A stretch of 64,000 bases of DNA, from NCBI GenBank assembly GCA_021234155.1, contig JAJEKV010000221.1, positions 248,001 through 312,000 on the forward strand, in the 5' to 3' direction. Under the pieces are notes generated by a model. It saw nothing but the letters and a program-made list of their open reading frames with translations. It searched no databases and was not told the origin of the DNA. Both the position numbers and the translations under genes were made by a program. Origin of the DNA: Isoetes taiwanensis. Taxonomy: Eukaryota > Streptophyta > Lycopodiopsida > Isoetales > Isoetaceae. Of this stretch, positions 41,945-58,356 are shown piece by piece; the first letter of the stretch is position 1, and every line of letters begins with the position of its first letter.

Positions 41945-42347
41945 CAATGTTGTTACCAAAATTCGTACCACCGTTTTTTAAGATTTTTTGAAGATTTTTA
42001 AATTTTTTGGACTTAAAAACGCCCATAGGTAAAAATCTTTAAATCCTTGCTTAAAAAAGTCTTAAAAATTTTCCTTTAAAAAATATGGTTTTGTTTATTC
42101 CTCCTTTTTGAAATCTTATATTTCTTAACTAGTTTTTTCTGAACAATTGGAACTATGATATTTATGAACTTAATAATTTCTAATGCTTGACATAAATTTT
42201 TGGTTTATTGACATGCCATCTTGTAACTTATAGTAAAAAATGTTCTTAGCCACCCTTGCTCGCCATTTTTTTTTTTTTTTGGTTTTAGCCATAAATCATA
42301 AAAATCCTTTGGGGAGATTCTTTAAAAATAGCGGGTTTTTTAACAAC
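41945..42347. mobile_element. Foldback (MITE-like) element, copy 2, disturbed
   Basis: Begins CAATGTTGTTA and ends GGGTTTTTTAACAACTTG-like, nearly the inverted complement, matching the ends of 21725-22289. AT-rich AAGATTTTT motifs fill the first 250 bp. From 42244 the interior contains short pieces of the LINE (for example CTTAGCCACCCTTGCTCGCC) interleaved with non-LINE sequence. Confidence 0.55.
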
Positions 42348-43334
42348 TTGCCTTCTAAGCCATTCTACTACAAAATTCTATTGCAAGTCTTTCCAATATG
42401 GTATAGAGTCACTCAAGCTCCCCATTTAAGGGGAACATCCTTAGCCACCCTTGCTGCAAGCATTAGATTGCTTGATGGGAATTTGACTCATTCTTTGATT
42501 TCCCAGATTGGTATCCCAAGCTCTAAAGAACATTTTCAGACATGATTGCATATGGGTCCTGATTTGACTCCTCAAGAACATTTTATGCAGGTCCTAGAGG
42601 CTAATGTAGCCTTGAGCATCCTCGCCCCCATACTTGGAGTTCCATATACTTAACACTTGTTTGTACTAATGTTTTGAAAAAGCATTTTTCAGCTCCCAAT
42701 CTATTAGAGATGCTTTATGACACCTCGTAAGCATACTATACAAAAGTTGATTTACCTCCCATGACTATTCTTTTTACACATTCCTTCCACTGTATTTTGA
42801 AGCAAAATCAATTTCTAAATATTTGTAGTAGTCCACTATTTCAAGTGTATATCCCTCGTAAAAGAAATCGGGTCTCCTTGGTTCCAAATATCATGATTTT
42901 GGATTTAGCCACATTCACTTTCATCCCTTTGCCATGCAAAATAATTCTAGCCCGTGCAAGTGCTTCTCGCAATATTTTTTGTTTCTTGTTGGCTAATAAC
43001 ACCACATCATCTCGATATAATAAGAGTCGAAAAGGTATGTACCTATTTGTGTGCCCGATAGACCGGTTTTTCACCATTCTTCTAGTTCATCAATGAATAT
43101 GCTAAATAGAGTTGGAGATAACTGCACTGCCCATTTACCTACAGGTTCTTCTCAATGTGTTGAAATTCATAGAAACTTTAATCAATAATCAATAATCAAT
43201 ATAACCGAGCTTATGGCTTCTCTAATTTCTTGAGTGGACCCCAATCAGATCATTCTCTCCCACCAGTTTATCTCTTGAACAGAGTCAAAAAAAAAAAAAT
43301 GCTTTTGCAAAGTCAATAAATGCCATAAACAATG
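42348..43334 (-). pseudogene. LINE reverse transcriptase, motifs A to C
   Basis: Read leftward from 43334: FMAFIDFAKAF (motif A, with an A-run insertion after it at 43288-43300), then a damaged motif B, then YRDDVVLLANKKQKILREALARARIIL and GKGMKVNVAKSKIMIFG (43077-42841), with the catalytic pair read as RDD after Tyr. Below 42840 the post-RT region is recognisable but scrambled. Continuous with 44340-44727 apart from the inserted element. Confidence 0.8.
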
Positions 43335-44339
43335 AGGGAGCGGGTGGATAGCCGCACACATGCTTAACTACCCACTAAAAATAAAGGGAAAATCCAATTA
43401 TAACATTTGGACCCCAAAAACAAATACAATGCTAATAGATGAATGGTTGATGTACCTGCAAAGCTTATCACCCATTAAAACCTCGCCCTTTCGGTTTTCG
43501 AGGAAAAACCCTAGTGATAAACCTTGCAAGGGGCTTTGCACAAACGTAAAGGCATAGAATCGCCTCTAAAAACCCGCACATGGAAGCTTTTAAAAACGGA
43601 TGGCGCCGCTCCTTTGCACCGCACATCACCAACAACAAACGAGAAACATGCAAAGAATAGCATCACCCGGTGGGTGGAAAAAAGCATCACCCACTTAGGG
43701 TGGGAAAACATGATGTGAGTAACTTGTACAAAATATAGTAAACAAAGAAAGGAGGGTGGGTTCAAAGAGAATAAGGCATCGCTGAGAGAAGAGGAAGCGC
43801 CGATGAAACGCCGATGAAAACTCTGCAATAAGTAGCAAACGCTTCAACCCGACGCACGGCCCAAAATGCATGCAGCGCAAAGATGCGATGCATCCATGCG
43901 ACGATCTTCAGACAAGAATCTTCTTTGAGTAATGCCGATTCGCTATGAATCGACGATATATTCTTTTGCATGCGACTCGCATGAAACCAACAAAGCGCCC
44001 GGTCACCAAAGGACTTCCTTAACAAACTAGGATCGAGGGACGCGAGAAGGTCAGGATGAAGGCTAAAGGCCTAAAAAGGACAAGCAGGAAAGCAACAATT
44101 GGCCAAACTAAACCGGTGAAGAAGCCCTCCCCGCCTCGGAAACAAATCAAAGAGAATAAGGTGCTTGCCTGAGAAGAGGAAGGCCGATGAAACGCCGATG
44201 AAAAACTCGGCAATAAGTAGCAAACGCCCAACCTCCCAATAACGTCAAAACGCATGCTATGCATGCATGCGACGCGATGCAATGCATGCATGCTCAAATC
44301 TTGAGCAAGAATGCCGATTCCGCCACGCCGAATCGAACG
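43335..44339. mobile_element. 1.0-kb insertion with 10-bp target duplication
   Basis: The insertion interrupts the LINE between HCLF and MAFIDF and is flanked by ATAAACAATG at 43325-43334 and 44340-44349. It has no long ORF. Two internal blocks about 398 bp apart share AAAGAGAATAAGG, ATGAAACGCCGATGAAAA and CAATAAGTAGCAAACGC, and both are followed by GCATGC-rich stretches. No clear terminal inverted repeats were found. A 9-11-bp duplication would fit a Mutator-like non-autonomous element, but a retro-insertion without A-tail cannot be excluded. Confidence 0.7.
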
Positions 44340-44727
44340 ATAAACAATGCCGATTTTGATTTCTAGCCTTCTCCACTAATACTCAAAGTGCAAGGGCATG
44401 GTCTAAGGTATTATGCCCCTTCCTAAAACCAGCCTGGTATGGAGAGCGCTTGCTATGTTCTTCTGCCCAAGAACTAAGTTTATACTCCAGGAGACTGCCC
44501 ATAATTTTAGCAAATGTATTTCCAATTAGAATTGTTCTATAATTTGTTACATCCTTCTTGTCACCTGCTTTGTGAATTGGATGGACTATATTGGTCCTCC
44601 AACTATCAGGCAAACCACTTTTGAACCCTTCATTTATCAAGCCTGTAATGATGATAAAACCTTGCAATTTAGAATTGTTCAATAACTCATCGTTTAGGGA
44701 TAGATATGTTAAACATGATGGCTGCAT
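44340..44727 (-). pseudogene. LINE reverse transcriptase, N-terminal motifs
   Basis: GFKSGLPDSWRTNIVHPIHKAGDKKDVTNYRTI, NTFAKIMGSLLEYKLSSWAEEH, YQAGFRKGHNTLDHAL: the fingers region of a non-LTR reverse transcriptase, in one open frame. It continues across the inserted element into motif A at 43334. Nothing of the LINE is recognisable to the right of about 44730, so the copy is truncated or unrecognisable there. Confidence 0.9.
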
Positions 44728-44749
44728 CCATCATAGATGATTAAATATG

Positions 44750-45880
44750 TTAGCTAAGGCTAGTAAATTAATGTGTTAGATAAGAAGCATATAACCTCTT
44801 AAGGTAAATAGAATAGCTAAGATGGTATGACAACATCAATTAACGGGATAGGATACATTGCGGTGTAGGACCATTTTCTTATGAAGAGAATGGGGGCTCA
44901 ATCTTAGGACTGAACCTACCTACATCTTAGGGGTTGAATTGTCATCAAATTAGTCGACCCTTAGAGTAGAGTTCCTTCCGCAAGTAGCCAAAGCACATGG
45001 AGCGTAAGATGGATAGATGCTTAATGTCTATGTGTCCTTCAGCATGCAAGACTGGCGCAATAGCCAATTGCACCAAAGCGGGGGAGCGAATTATTGGAAG
45101 CAATACAACGGCCAAGTCGTCTCCAAATTAGTCGACACCGGCTCAATGGGGAGATGTATTCTAGCCTTAGCGGGTGCGACACTAAGGTGGGGAGAGGCTT
45201 TGCATAATAGATAGAATGCATGATGGGAAAAGCATTCACACCTAGGAATGAGCTAGTAGCCTAGCTCTTAATTAAATTATTCAGGGTTGTGAACCCCGTA
45301 TAACTACATAAATTATATAATATAAGTATACTATTATGCAGGGCATTGATAGCACTCCATGAGGGCATGTATCATAAGCTTTAATGTCTTGTTGATAAAT
45401 GATATGTTCATAATAACTACATAGATAGTTTTGTCTCGTGTAGATATCTTAGTATCGAGACAAAGTAAGATAATAATTGCATAAAATCTTAGTTAAACCT
45501 TCGCAAGGATGTAATTCCTTCCAAAGGCATTTAAGTAACCCTCATAGGATCTTGACAAATATAAAGTATTTCTATCTTTCCATAAGTGTAGCAAATATAA
45601 AGTATATACATGAAAGGTTGATACATCACCAACCAAGTAGCGAGCGAGAGTCACACGCTCAACACTTGGATCCGATGGCATAAACCCTAGCCATATGATA
45701 AATAATTAAAATACTTTTCAAAATAAGTATTGCCTCGATAATTGTATGATGACATATCTTAAAGGTCGTAAAGTTATCATATAATAGTTAGTTAAATATA
45801 ATACTATTGGAAGCAATATATCCAATACTACTATAATGTTAATATAAAAATATTACTGTAAGGTAATTAATATAATTGCA
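44750..45880. other. Anonymous sequence upstream of chromovirus 2
   Basis: No clear gene. Part may be internal sequence of the second chromovirus: AT-rich motifs around 45780-45880 (TATTACTGTAAGGTAATTAATATAATTGCATGC) resemble, in opposite orientation, the region near 6600-6660. Confidence 0.35.
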
Positions 45881-46972
45881 TGCATTAAGGGAAGTCCAGC
45901 AGGATCATGCAGGGGTCCAATGTTTATTTAAGACGTTAATGGATGCTAGCCGACATGCAACAGTTGGTGGAGGAAGTACGAAGATATCTTCCTAAGAAGA
46001 GGTCGGGGTGTAAGAGCATAGCGACAAGCTCAGATCGACAATTGCATAGATGAAGCTCGCGTGACGGCGACTACAAAGATCGGGCGATTAGGGGACAATT
46101 GCTGAAGCTCGCGATCGACAATGTGTAAAGAAGCTTGCTCCAAGGTGCGCAATCCAAGGTAACCAATCCTATAAGTTGGATCTGCCAGCACACTTGAAGA
46201 TCCATACTGTTTTCCAAGTAAGTCTCCTAAAGAAACACACCCTAATCCAGAGGAAGTATTGGAGACACCAAAGTTACGGAAATGACGGGCAATCACCTTG
46301 AGATTGTCCTGCAGGTTCTTCTTGTCGATCCTATAAGAAGACAAGAAGATCTCAATCCTCCAATACCTAGTGAAAGGGACACTTACTGGAAGACGCCACG
46401 TGGGCACTACAAATAGATCTTGAGAAGCAAAGTACCTACAATTCATGGAGCAATGCAAGGGTCGGGCTCGTCAAAAGTCGCCGACTAATCGACACCCCTA
46501 GGTGAGTGGAAGGTAGATTAAAGTCTACCTGCTCCACCGGGGCAGACGACCTGAGAGATAAGAGGTCATTTAGGTATGCATTGATAGGAAAGCACCTTTG
46601 ATCAATGCCTACTACGGGGAGGACCCTATCCTTCACGTCCAAATACGGGAAGGACACTATCCTCCACGCCAAAGGCAACTAAAGGTGTAGGCATGAGTTG
46701 GCATCCTAGGCATGATATAGGGCGTTGTCTCCACGGCCACGATGGAAGAAACATAATATTCCCATGCCGGGAGATATGCCTTGCATTCATGTAGTTGTAA
46801 TTAATGGGTGGTTCCCTAACAACCAACATCTATAATAATTAAATGTATGCTAGCATAGTGTTGGACCTGCAGGCCAATTGTATATATATCGAATGTGATT
46901 GCAGGATATGCAGGTTTCCAAGGTGGCGAGACACGTGATGCTGAGGACAGCATCAAGTCAAGGTGGGGAGAA
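45880..46972 (+). mobile_element. 3' internal end of a second chromovirus, plus strand
   Basis: Alignable in opposite orientation with 6515-7250: shared blocks include GAGTGGAAGGTAGATTA, GATAGGAAA(A)GCACCT, GGACCTATCC-like and GGTGTAGGCATGAG, and the last 90 bp before the LTR (GATTGCAGG..AAGGTGGGGAGAA). It contains only the post-pol non-coding tail; gag and pol are absent, so the element is truncated or its left part was lost. Confidence 0.7.
46960..46972 (+). promoter_or_regulatory. Polypurine tract of chromovirus 2
   Basis: AAGGTGGGGAGAA abuts the LTR start; identical to the PPT at 6502-6514. Confidence 0.85.
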
Positions 46973-48577
46973 TGTGACGTTCCAGCATAATATATGACCC
47001 GAATACGTATATTATACTGCCACGTCACACGTACATGTCATCAATGACACTTGAGGGCCGTAAAGGGTTGCACCTAGGGGGCAAGAGTTGCACCTAGGGG
47101 GGCAACCTCGAATGTTGTGCATGTTTAATAAACATACACAACTATAAACCCCATGGACCCCATTGCCAAATGGCTAAACCCCATTTGGCCAATGTAACCT
47201 AACCCTAAGGGTTTCTATAAAAGGGCTTTCCCCTTAAACCCTAAACCTTTCTTCTCTTTGCATTTTAAGGTTTTCCTAGAGCTCCTTTCCCTTCTCGCAT
47301 TTAGGGTTCTCTTGAGCCATTTCGGCCAAGCCAAGACCCCATTCGCATTGCTAGGCTCTGAAAAGCCGTCTTTGCACAAATGGATCATCGAGTAGTAGCG
47401 TTAGCCTTATTGAAGATCGAGAGGCATGGATGCATTCCCGAGGATCCGGAGCGTGTCAAGGACCGTGTAACTACTCATTCATTTGCAGTAAAGCCTCCTT
47501 TTGGCTAGGCAATAAGCTGGTTTAGTATGTTAGTTCAGGCCTTATAGATCCCGAGATCATAAGCTCTAACAAAGGAACCTAACTCTAGATGTTTAGGTAG
47601 GTAGATTAGATGCTATTATTCATTTTCGGGCCTACGGCGGATGATATTTGTATTTCACTGTGACCTCCATGTATTGGGAAGGGGGGTAGAGGCCTAAAGC
47701 ATGTGTGAGATGATCCTAGATAGCCTACTAGTTCCCAATTACATGCGGCCCGCAACGAGTCCGCCTGGTTGTGTGGTGGGGGGCTAGACCGGGTTGACAA
47801 GGAGGAACTTGTCCCATCACGGAGTGACCCTCCGTGTGTAATACCTGCGGGGTCTATGTGGGCTAGGCTTAATGGCTTGTCACCGAAAGTGGGCAAGGCA
47901 TGAGCTCAACACCCGCGGGAGTGATGTGTCACTCTCCATTGGGTTCAAGTCGAATCGAGGCAATTGGCCCTCTAGCCGCTGCGGATGGGCATGGATGCCT
48001 CTAGAGGGGAGGTGACTCTCCTCCCGCCTCCTCATCGGAATTTTGGGGAGATGCAACCCAAGAGTAGTAGCCCCTTGGCTATGCACCCCGCAGCTACACG
48101 TCAGTCCCAATACTTTTCAACCTACTCTGCAAAGTGTGCACGGGAGGGGCGGATGGAGTGAACTACCCTCAGCCATGTTCCTATGCCAGCCAAATCCATT
48201 TGCCATGAATTCTGTCTGCAATGACTTCTGGAGGCCCAAGCCGTCAGTCGAACCCCCTTGAGTCTGAGCCCTGGGTAGGATTCCCCCTTGTTGTTATTGT
48301 TCATGTCGTTGTTGTTGTATATGTGATGATTATGATGTGTTCACCCTTCGAGGTGATTGTATTGATGTATTGTTATTATGTGCTCATGTTTATTCACGCT
48401 TCCGCAGCTAGGTCGACCCGAAGGGAGACGGGTGAATGACACATCCACTCTTCCCTTGCTGGCTCATTCCACATGGAGTGGTGTCAGGTGGATGGCCCCT
48501 GCCAGTTTGGCTAACAGGGAGAATGCTCCGCCTTCTGATACGATGTGTGCATCGTAGAGGAAGTAGGGGACATCACA
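46973..48577 (+). repeat. 3' LTR of chromovirus 2
   Basis: 1,605 bp beginning TGTGACGTTCC and ending GGGGACATCACA. The last 700 bp align in opposite orientation with the first part of the LTRs at 4808 and 16526 (for example GCATAGCCAAGGGGCT, CATTGCAGACAGAATTC read in reverse), while U3 is more divergent and lacks the GTGCAC minisatellite. No PBS follows, so it is a 3' LTR. Related family member, not the same insertion. Confidence 0.85.
47189..47222 (+). promoter_or_regulatory. LTR promoter: CCAAT and TATAAAA
   Basis: GGCCAATG near 47189 and TATAAAA at 47216-47222 are properly spaced for a plant promoter and lie 240 bp into the LTR, marking the U3/R boundary just downstream. Confidence 0.6.
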
Positions 48578-49204
48578 TCTTGCACCATCTTGTTGAATCT
48601 AGTCTTGCCCTACAAGGATAGAAGATGGTTGCACTCCATCATTCAAAGTGCAATAGGCCATCATAGCCACATCTCTCTGGAATATACAAGACTCTGGGCG
48701 GTCACCTAGTTGTCTATGAGGCTCAAGAATACTAGTAGAGCACACAACACAGAAATCATGTCTGCTTGTCCAGAGCTGAAAGATTGTGCTTTAACAGTAT
48801 TCAAGGTCTCTATTAGCATCAGCAAATAAGACAAACTAGAACACCAAGGTTGCATTGCTACAGAGTATGATGTCCCAAAGCCTACTTAGCTAACTGCTAG
48901 CATGCACTGCTTCTTACCCGAATCCAAACAAAATCATAGACACATTCCCTTACCCTGTTAAAGCCCTACATTGGAGCAAGATCACGAAGGTATTGGCCAT
49001 ACCTCAGATATCATCCTCTATTACAGGAGCCCTGTTAAAACAAGAAAGAAGAGGAGGTACTGAAGATGCCATGGATTCGACTAAAGTAGCAGCACGTTCA
49101 CCGCTCTTCCAACACCAAGCTCCAATACCTCGAGCCTGCAAGAGGAAAGGGCAGTCATGGCTGCCGCCTTAAGCACCTAGAGTTTCCATCCTACTATGCA
49201 CTTT
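48578..49204. other. Anonymous sequence
   Basis: Unrecognised sequence between the LTR and the next LINE fragment. Confidence 0.35.
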
Positions 49205-49856
49205 CTGTGGGATTGTCATATGAAGAAACTGCTTTTTAAAACATTGATTTAGGCAGTTGTACCTTATGGATGTGAAGTGTAGGCCTCCGGCCTCTCAACT
49301 AATTTGTGGTTGTCAATTTAAAAGCTACCAAAAAAGATTCTTACATTCCGAATTAGGGGTCAAGTTACAAATGCCATATTGTATGATGTTAGCAGAAGGA
49401 GGGTTGCATTTTGGATGTACATTGCTAGGGTCTACTGCATGGAAGAGGACCACTTGCCATATATAGCAATGTGAGAAGCAAAGAGAAAGGGTAGTACCAT
49501 GATGCGAAAGTTTAGTTTGGAAAAGGGAATCTTAAAATGGAAGAGTTAATAGGTAAAGAGGATGTGTGCAAGCTAATGACGTAGCATTGAAACCTGAAAC
49601 TAGGATGTTGTTCTATCCTACTTCTAGAAATCTGCAGGTTATAGAAGCTAAATATCTATCAGGTGGAGTATCACTGCATTTTCGGCATGGTTTGGCACGC
49701 TTGAGGCTAAGCTCGCTTCATGTGAAACTATATGAGAATCTCAGGAGTAAATATAACATACATGCAGCTTCATTTGTAGACCTGTTTGAGCTCCCAATTA
49801 AGAATGTATACTACTTTATATCTGATGTAATTGAGTGTCAAGAGAGACACTAATAG
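49205..49856 (+). pseudogene. LINE ORF2 C-terminal fragment
   Basis: In shifting frames: MKKLLFKTLI, VPYGCEV, QKRFLHSELGVKLQMPYCMMLAEGG (49205-49440), then SLHFRHGLARLRLSSLHVKLYE and YNIHAASFVDLFELP (49660-49800). It is the post-RT region of a LINE related to those at 50-54 kb. The CX2C zinc-binding segment is missing, apparently deleted between LYENLRSKY and its neighbours. No hairpin or tandem tail at its 3' end. Confidence 0.75.
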
Positions 49857-50147
49857 AATGAAAATTCTTAATGATATTCATTGAGAGAGTGAGAGTAGAA
49901 CCTCCACTGATGATGGCGGTGGAAACTCGTGATGTTATATTATTTTCTTTAGTCTTATAGGCATGTTAGGTCGCAACAAAATGTAGTAAACAATTCACTA
50001 CTCTCTCCCTCTCTCCTCCCTCCATATGCGTGCGTGTGTTTAGATTATCAATTAGAAGGTCTTGTGTTCAAATCTCTTTTAGAACATTTAGGGGACGGGA
50101 CCATCATATATCCTTATGGGATGTTGGCATGTGTTATGACGTAAAAT

Positions 50148-50149
<2 letters not shown>

Positions 50150-50191
<42 letters not shown>
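50150..50191. repeat. (CT)n microsatellite at LINE junction
   Basis: About 21 CT units ending exactly where LINE-homologous sequence begins. Confidence 0.95.
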
Positions 50192-50194
<3 letters not shown>

Positions 50195-51522
50195 ACTACT
50201 ACATGGATATGTGATAAAATTATTAATATATGCAGACGATGTAATTATTCTATCACGCTCAATCTTAGGGATGCAGCAGCATTTACAGGCGTTATCGAGA
50301 TTTTGTGAGGAGAAAGGGATGCAGGTAAACTTGAATAAAACTAAAATAGTTGTCTTTGGTGCTAACAAAACAGGACATCTTAAGTTTTGCTATAATGATG
50401 GGGTGATAGAGATTGTGAAAGCTTATAAATACCTGGGTATTGAAGTCGATAAGAGTCCCAGTTGGAATGAAGCTGTGGATCAAAGGATAAATGGGGCCTT
50501 GAAGGCCCTATACAGCATGCAGCGCAGAAGTCATAAGGCTGAAATCTGGAACTTTGATATGAAAAGAACACTTTATAAAGTGTTGGTGCAAAACAAGATG
50601 CTTTATGGTCATGTATGTGGGGGCTGGGTTAAGCAGACACTTGGAAGAAAGTGGAAAAAGTTCAAAAAAAAATTTTTGAGAACGGAACTAGGTGTTAAGG
50701 CGCAAACGCCTTATGATATGTTACTTGCTGAATGTGGATTGATGCCCGTAGAGGTGGAAGCGCTATGTAGGATGCTTGTGTACCTTTGTAAAGTACTATT
50801 TAAGATGCCTGATAACAGCCTACCCCGTCTGGCTGTGGAAGAAACACGTGCGAAGGGTTGGTATGCTGAAGTTGAAAAATGGATGGACAAGTGGGGTTTA
50901 AAGGTAAGTGAGCTATGGGATAACCGTGATGACATTAGATCCTGGGTGCGTGAACGTGTGATCAGAATGCAATGGAGGGTACCGGAGGTCAAAAAGGCAT
51001 TTTATGTACAAGACATTAATCCGCTCTAGAAGCTTTTGGGCACCAAAAGAGGGAATATCACTCAAGCTCAGGCATGCAATTAGCAGAATGAGACTTAGTT
51101 CTCATCGGCTTGGGATAGAAGTTGGGAGATGGGGCGACATTCCGCATGAATTGAGACTATGTAAGACATGTAATCTGCAAGTGGTTGAGGACGAGAAGCA
51201 TGTGCTTTTGGATTGTACCGCATATACTCAACTAAGACATAAGTATGACATTAGGGCCACTACTTTACTAAATCTCTTTGAGATGTCAGGATATGTGCTG
51301 GGCAAGTTCATAGGTGAAGTTTTAGATTTACGAGAATCGGTTTTAAAAATGGACAGTGCATGGAGCAGAGAAGAGGGGGAGGAGACCAATGCAATCCTAT
51401 CAGAGGATGCGTTGGATGAATTATTCTATAATTTATGATTGTATTATTCGTCTCATAGACCTGGTGGTCTACGGACGCGATTAATAAACATTTCATTTCA
51501 TTTCATTTCTCTCTCTCTCTTA
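50192..51522 (+). mobile_element. LINE copy, 5'-truncated in reverse transcriptase motif C
   Basis: Begins inside the RT domain: IYADDVIILSRS (catalytic YADD), RFCEEKGMQVNLNKTKIVVFG, KYLGIEVDKSPSW (open 50211-51029), then after one frameshift SSHRLGIEVGRWGDIPHELR and CKTCNLQVVEDEKHVLLDC (51004-51438). The acidic C-terminus stops at 51438; the hairpin AGACC TGGT GGTCT is at 51457-51470, followed by AATAAA, (ATTTC)n and a short CT run. Flanked on both sides by CT tracts. Confidence 0.9.

Positions 51523-54637
<3,115 letters not shown>

Positions 54638-54670
<33 letters not shown>
54638..54670. repeat. (CT)n tract at LINE 3' end
   Basis: About 16 CT units following the pyrimidine-rich LINE tail. 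Confidence 0.9.
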
Positions 54671-56640
<1,970 letters not shown>

Positions 56641-57375
56641 GAAGGTGTTACAAATATACAATATATAATTATGTTCCAAGGTGTGCAAAGATGGAATTGC
56701 TCTTCATACTATTAAGAGCAATTTCATCTACTTGCTAAAACATCTTAGTGTTTTTATGCTGATTTTTTATCTCTTAGATCGAAGTAATTGACATTGTTCA
56801 TTTTAATGTTCAGGCCCTTAAAGAATGTGAGAATGGTCTTTATTATCCGAGTCAACCCCTTGGCCCTTGGCATTAATCAACAAAGTTTACAATGGACTTA
56901 TAGAATAAGAACTAAAGGCCAATCTTGATTGCATGCAACATCTTATGCCTGAATTGAAAGCGATATATTTGTGCAAAATGAGAAAATATCAATTGTATCA
57001 ATAGGCTTGACAAAAAGAATTATCTTTCAAGTGTACGTTCAGATTTTACGCACACGCATGCGCACAAAAAGGAAGAACAATTTTCCGACAAGTTTGCATA
57101 TTCGACGACTCCCAATACGGTGAACACTTGATAATGTACAATGGTCAACGAAGTTGTGATTTTCACTGTTTTAAACATAGGAATATTAGCTAGCATATGT
57201 GAAATGTTTTTATTTATACAACAAATTATTGTAGTTCACCACCACATCACACGATTAGAAGTTTTACCTGCTGTGAGATGGAAGGTTTTTTAGAAAGCTA
57301 CTTCATAACTCTACTTATAATCTGGCACAGAAAGAATAATCAGAAAAAAATAAAACAATAGAATGCAAAAGAATA
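56641..57375. other. Downstream region of the SRC2-like gene
   Basis: AT-rich, no gene seen. May include 3' UTR or intron of the minus-strand gene at 57383-58356. Confidence 0.35.
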
Positions 57376-57382
57376 ATTGTCA

Positions 57383-58356
57383 CTAACCAGATGAGCCACC
57401 GAGAGCATGAGCTAGATTAGCCATGGCAGCACTGCCTTCGGAACCCAATACATAGGCACCAAGGGTACCACCTTCAAGACCGCCACCAAGGCCAAGGCCG
57501 GAAGGATCATTTGAAGGTTGTGAGGACTGACCATGGGAGCTAGAAACTCCAGGCTGTTGGGTGGGCCCTTGGTGATAATGGGCCTGACGTGGCCGACTAG
57601 ATTGGCCATGCTCAAAGTCTAGAATATCTGGGGCGGAAACCTTATCTGGTTTCCCACGTCGAGGAGACTCCTTGTCTGAATCCGGCCTCTTGTCTGTGTC
57701 CGGCCTTTTGTCTGACCGTGCCTTTCCACTTTGGAATTTGATGCCAAAGCTTTTCCGATTCAAGACACTGGAATCATCATGCACAACTTCTTCTTTAATG
57801 GGCCCAACCAAAGGCGTCTGGTGTGGTTGCACAGACAAACACTTCGTTAGACTCATCCTCTTCGACGAAGCCTTGGGAGAAGCTTTCTGTACCGTCTGTA
57901 CAGACAAATTCACAATACCATGAATCCTTCCAGAGGGTCTCTCGTAGGTTGGCGTGAAATATCGCGAAATTGTCTTGATTGTAGTTAGTAATCTCATGCA
58001 AATGGAATTGTGACGTTTCCAACAAGGGTTTGGAACTTGGAGTGTAGCTATAGATTTCGATTTGTTAAGCAAGTCCCATCCTCAGACAAATCAGAGCAAA
58101 GAGGAAATGTCATTTTGAAATTCCACACTGGGGAGCAGCCGGCACTGTGTGCAATGGGCGACACAAGTTTACGCGAAGGATCTGTCCATGCTACTGCATA
58201 TGTGCTCATCTTTGCAAACATAGATACGTTCTTCAATCCTTGTGCTGATAACAGATTTATATGTAGAGTGCTGCTTCTCGTCTTTGCATCTTTCTCCTCC
58301 CTCCCTGTACTGGTGTTTTCAGAGCGACCATCTGATTCATCTTCCCTACCTTCCAT
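57383..58356 (-). CDS. SRC2-like C2-domain protein, probably frameshifted
   Basis: Plant SRC2/BAP-type proteins bind membranes through one N-terminal C2 domain and often have a glycine-rich tail. The ATG at 58356 starts MEGREDESDGRSENTSTGRE, then the C2 domain: LHINLLSAQGLKNVSMFAKM, STYAVAWTDP, PVWNFKMTFPL. Near 58060 the frame shifts by one base; the second frame (58072-57383, 229 codons) continues with LLNKSKSIATLQV, then YERPSGRIHGIVNLSV, the usual end of the C2 domain, a basic/charged linker (SDKRPDTDKRPDSDKESPRR) and a Gly/Leu-rich tail GLGLGGGLEGGTLGAYVLG ending HALGGSSG. The tail stops directly at GGTTAG, where GTTAGT could also be a splice donor to a further exon. Either a recent pseudogene, a sequencing error or an unrecognised intron explains the shift. 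The best-preserved host gene in the window. Confidence 0.75.

Noticed and set aside
46030-46458. 142-codon minus-strand frame
   Set aside because: It is antisense to the post-pol tail of chromovirus 2, and I saw no counterpart frame in the tail of chromovirus 1.
47230-47250. Telomere-like AAACCCTAAACC
   Set aside because: A single degenerate copy in the LTR just after the TATA box; not an array.
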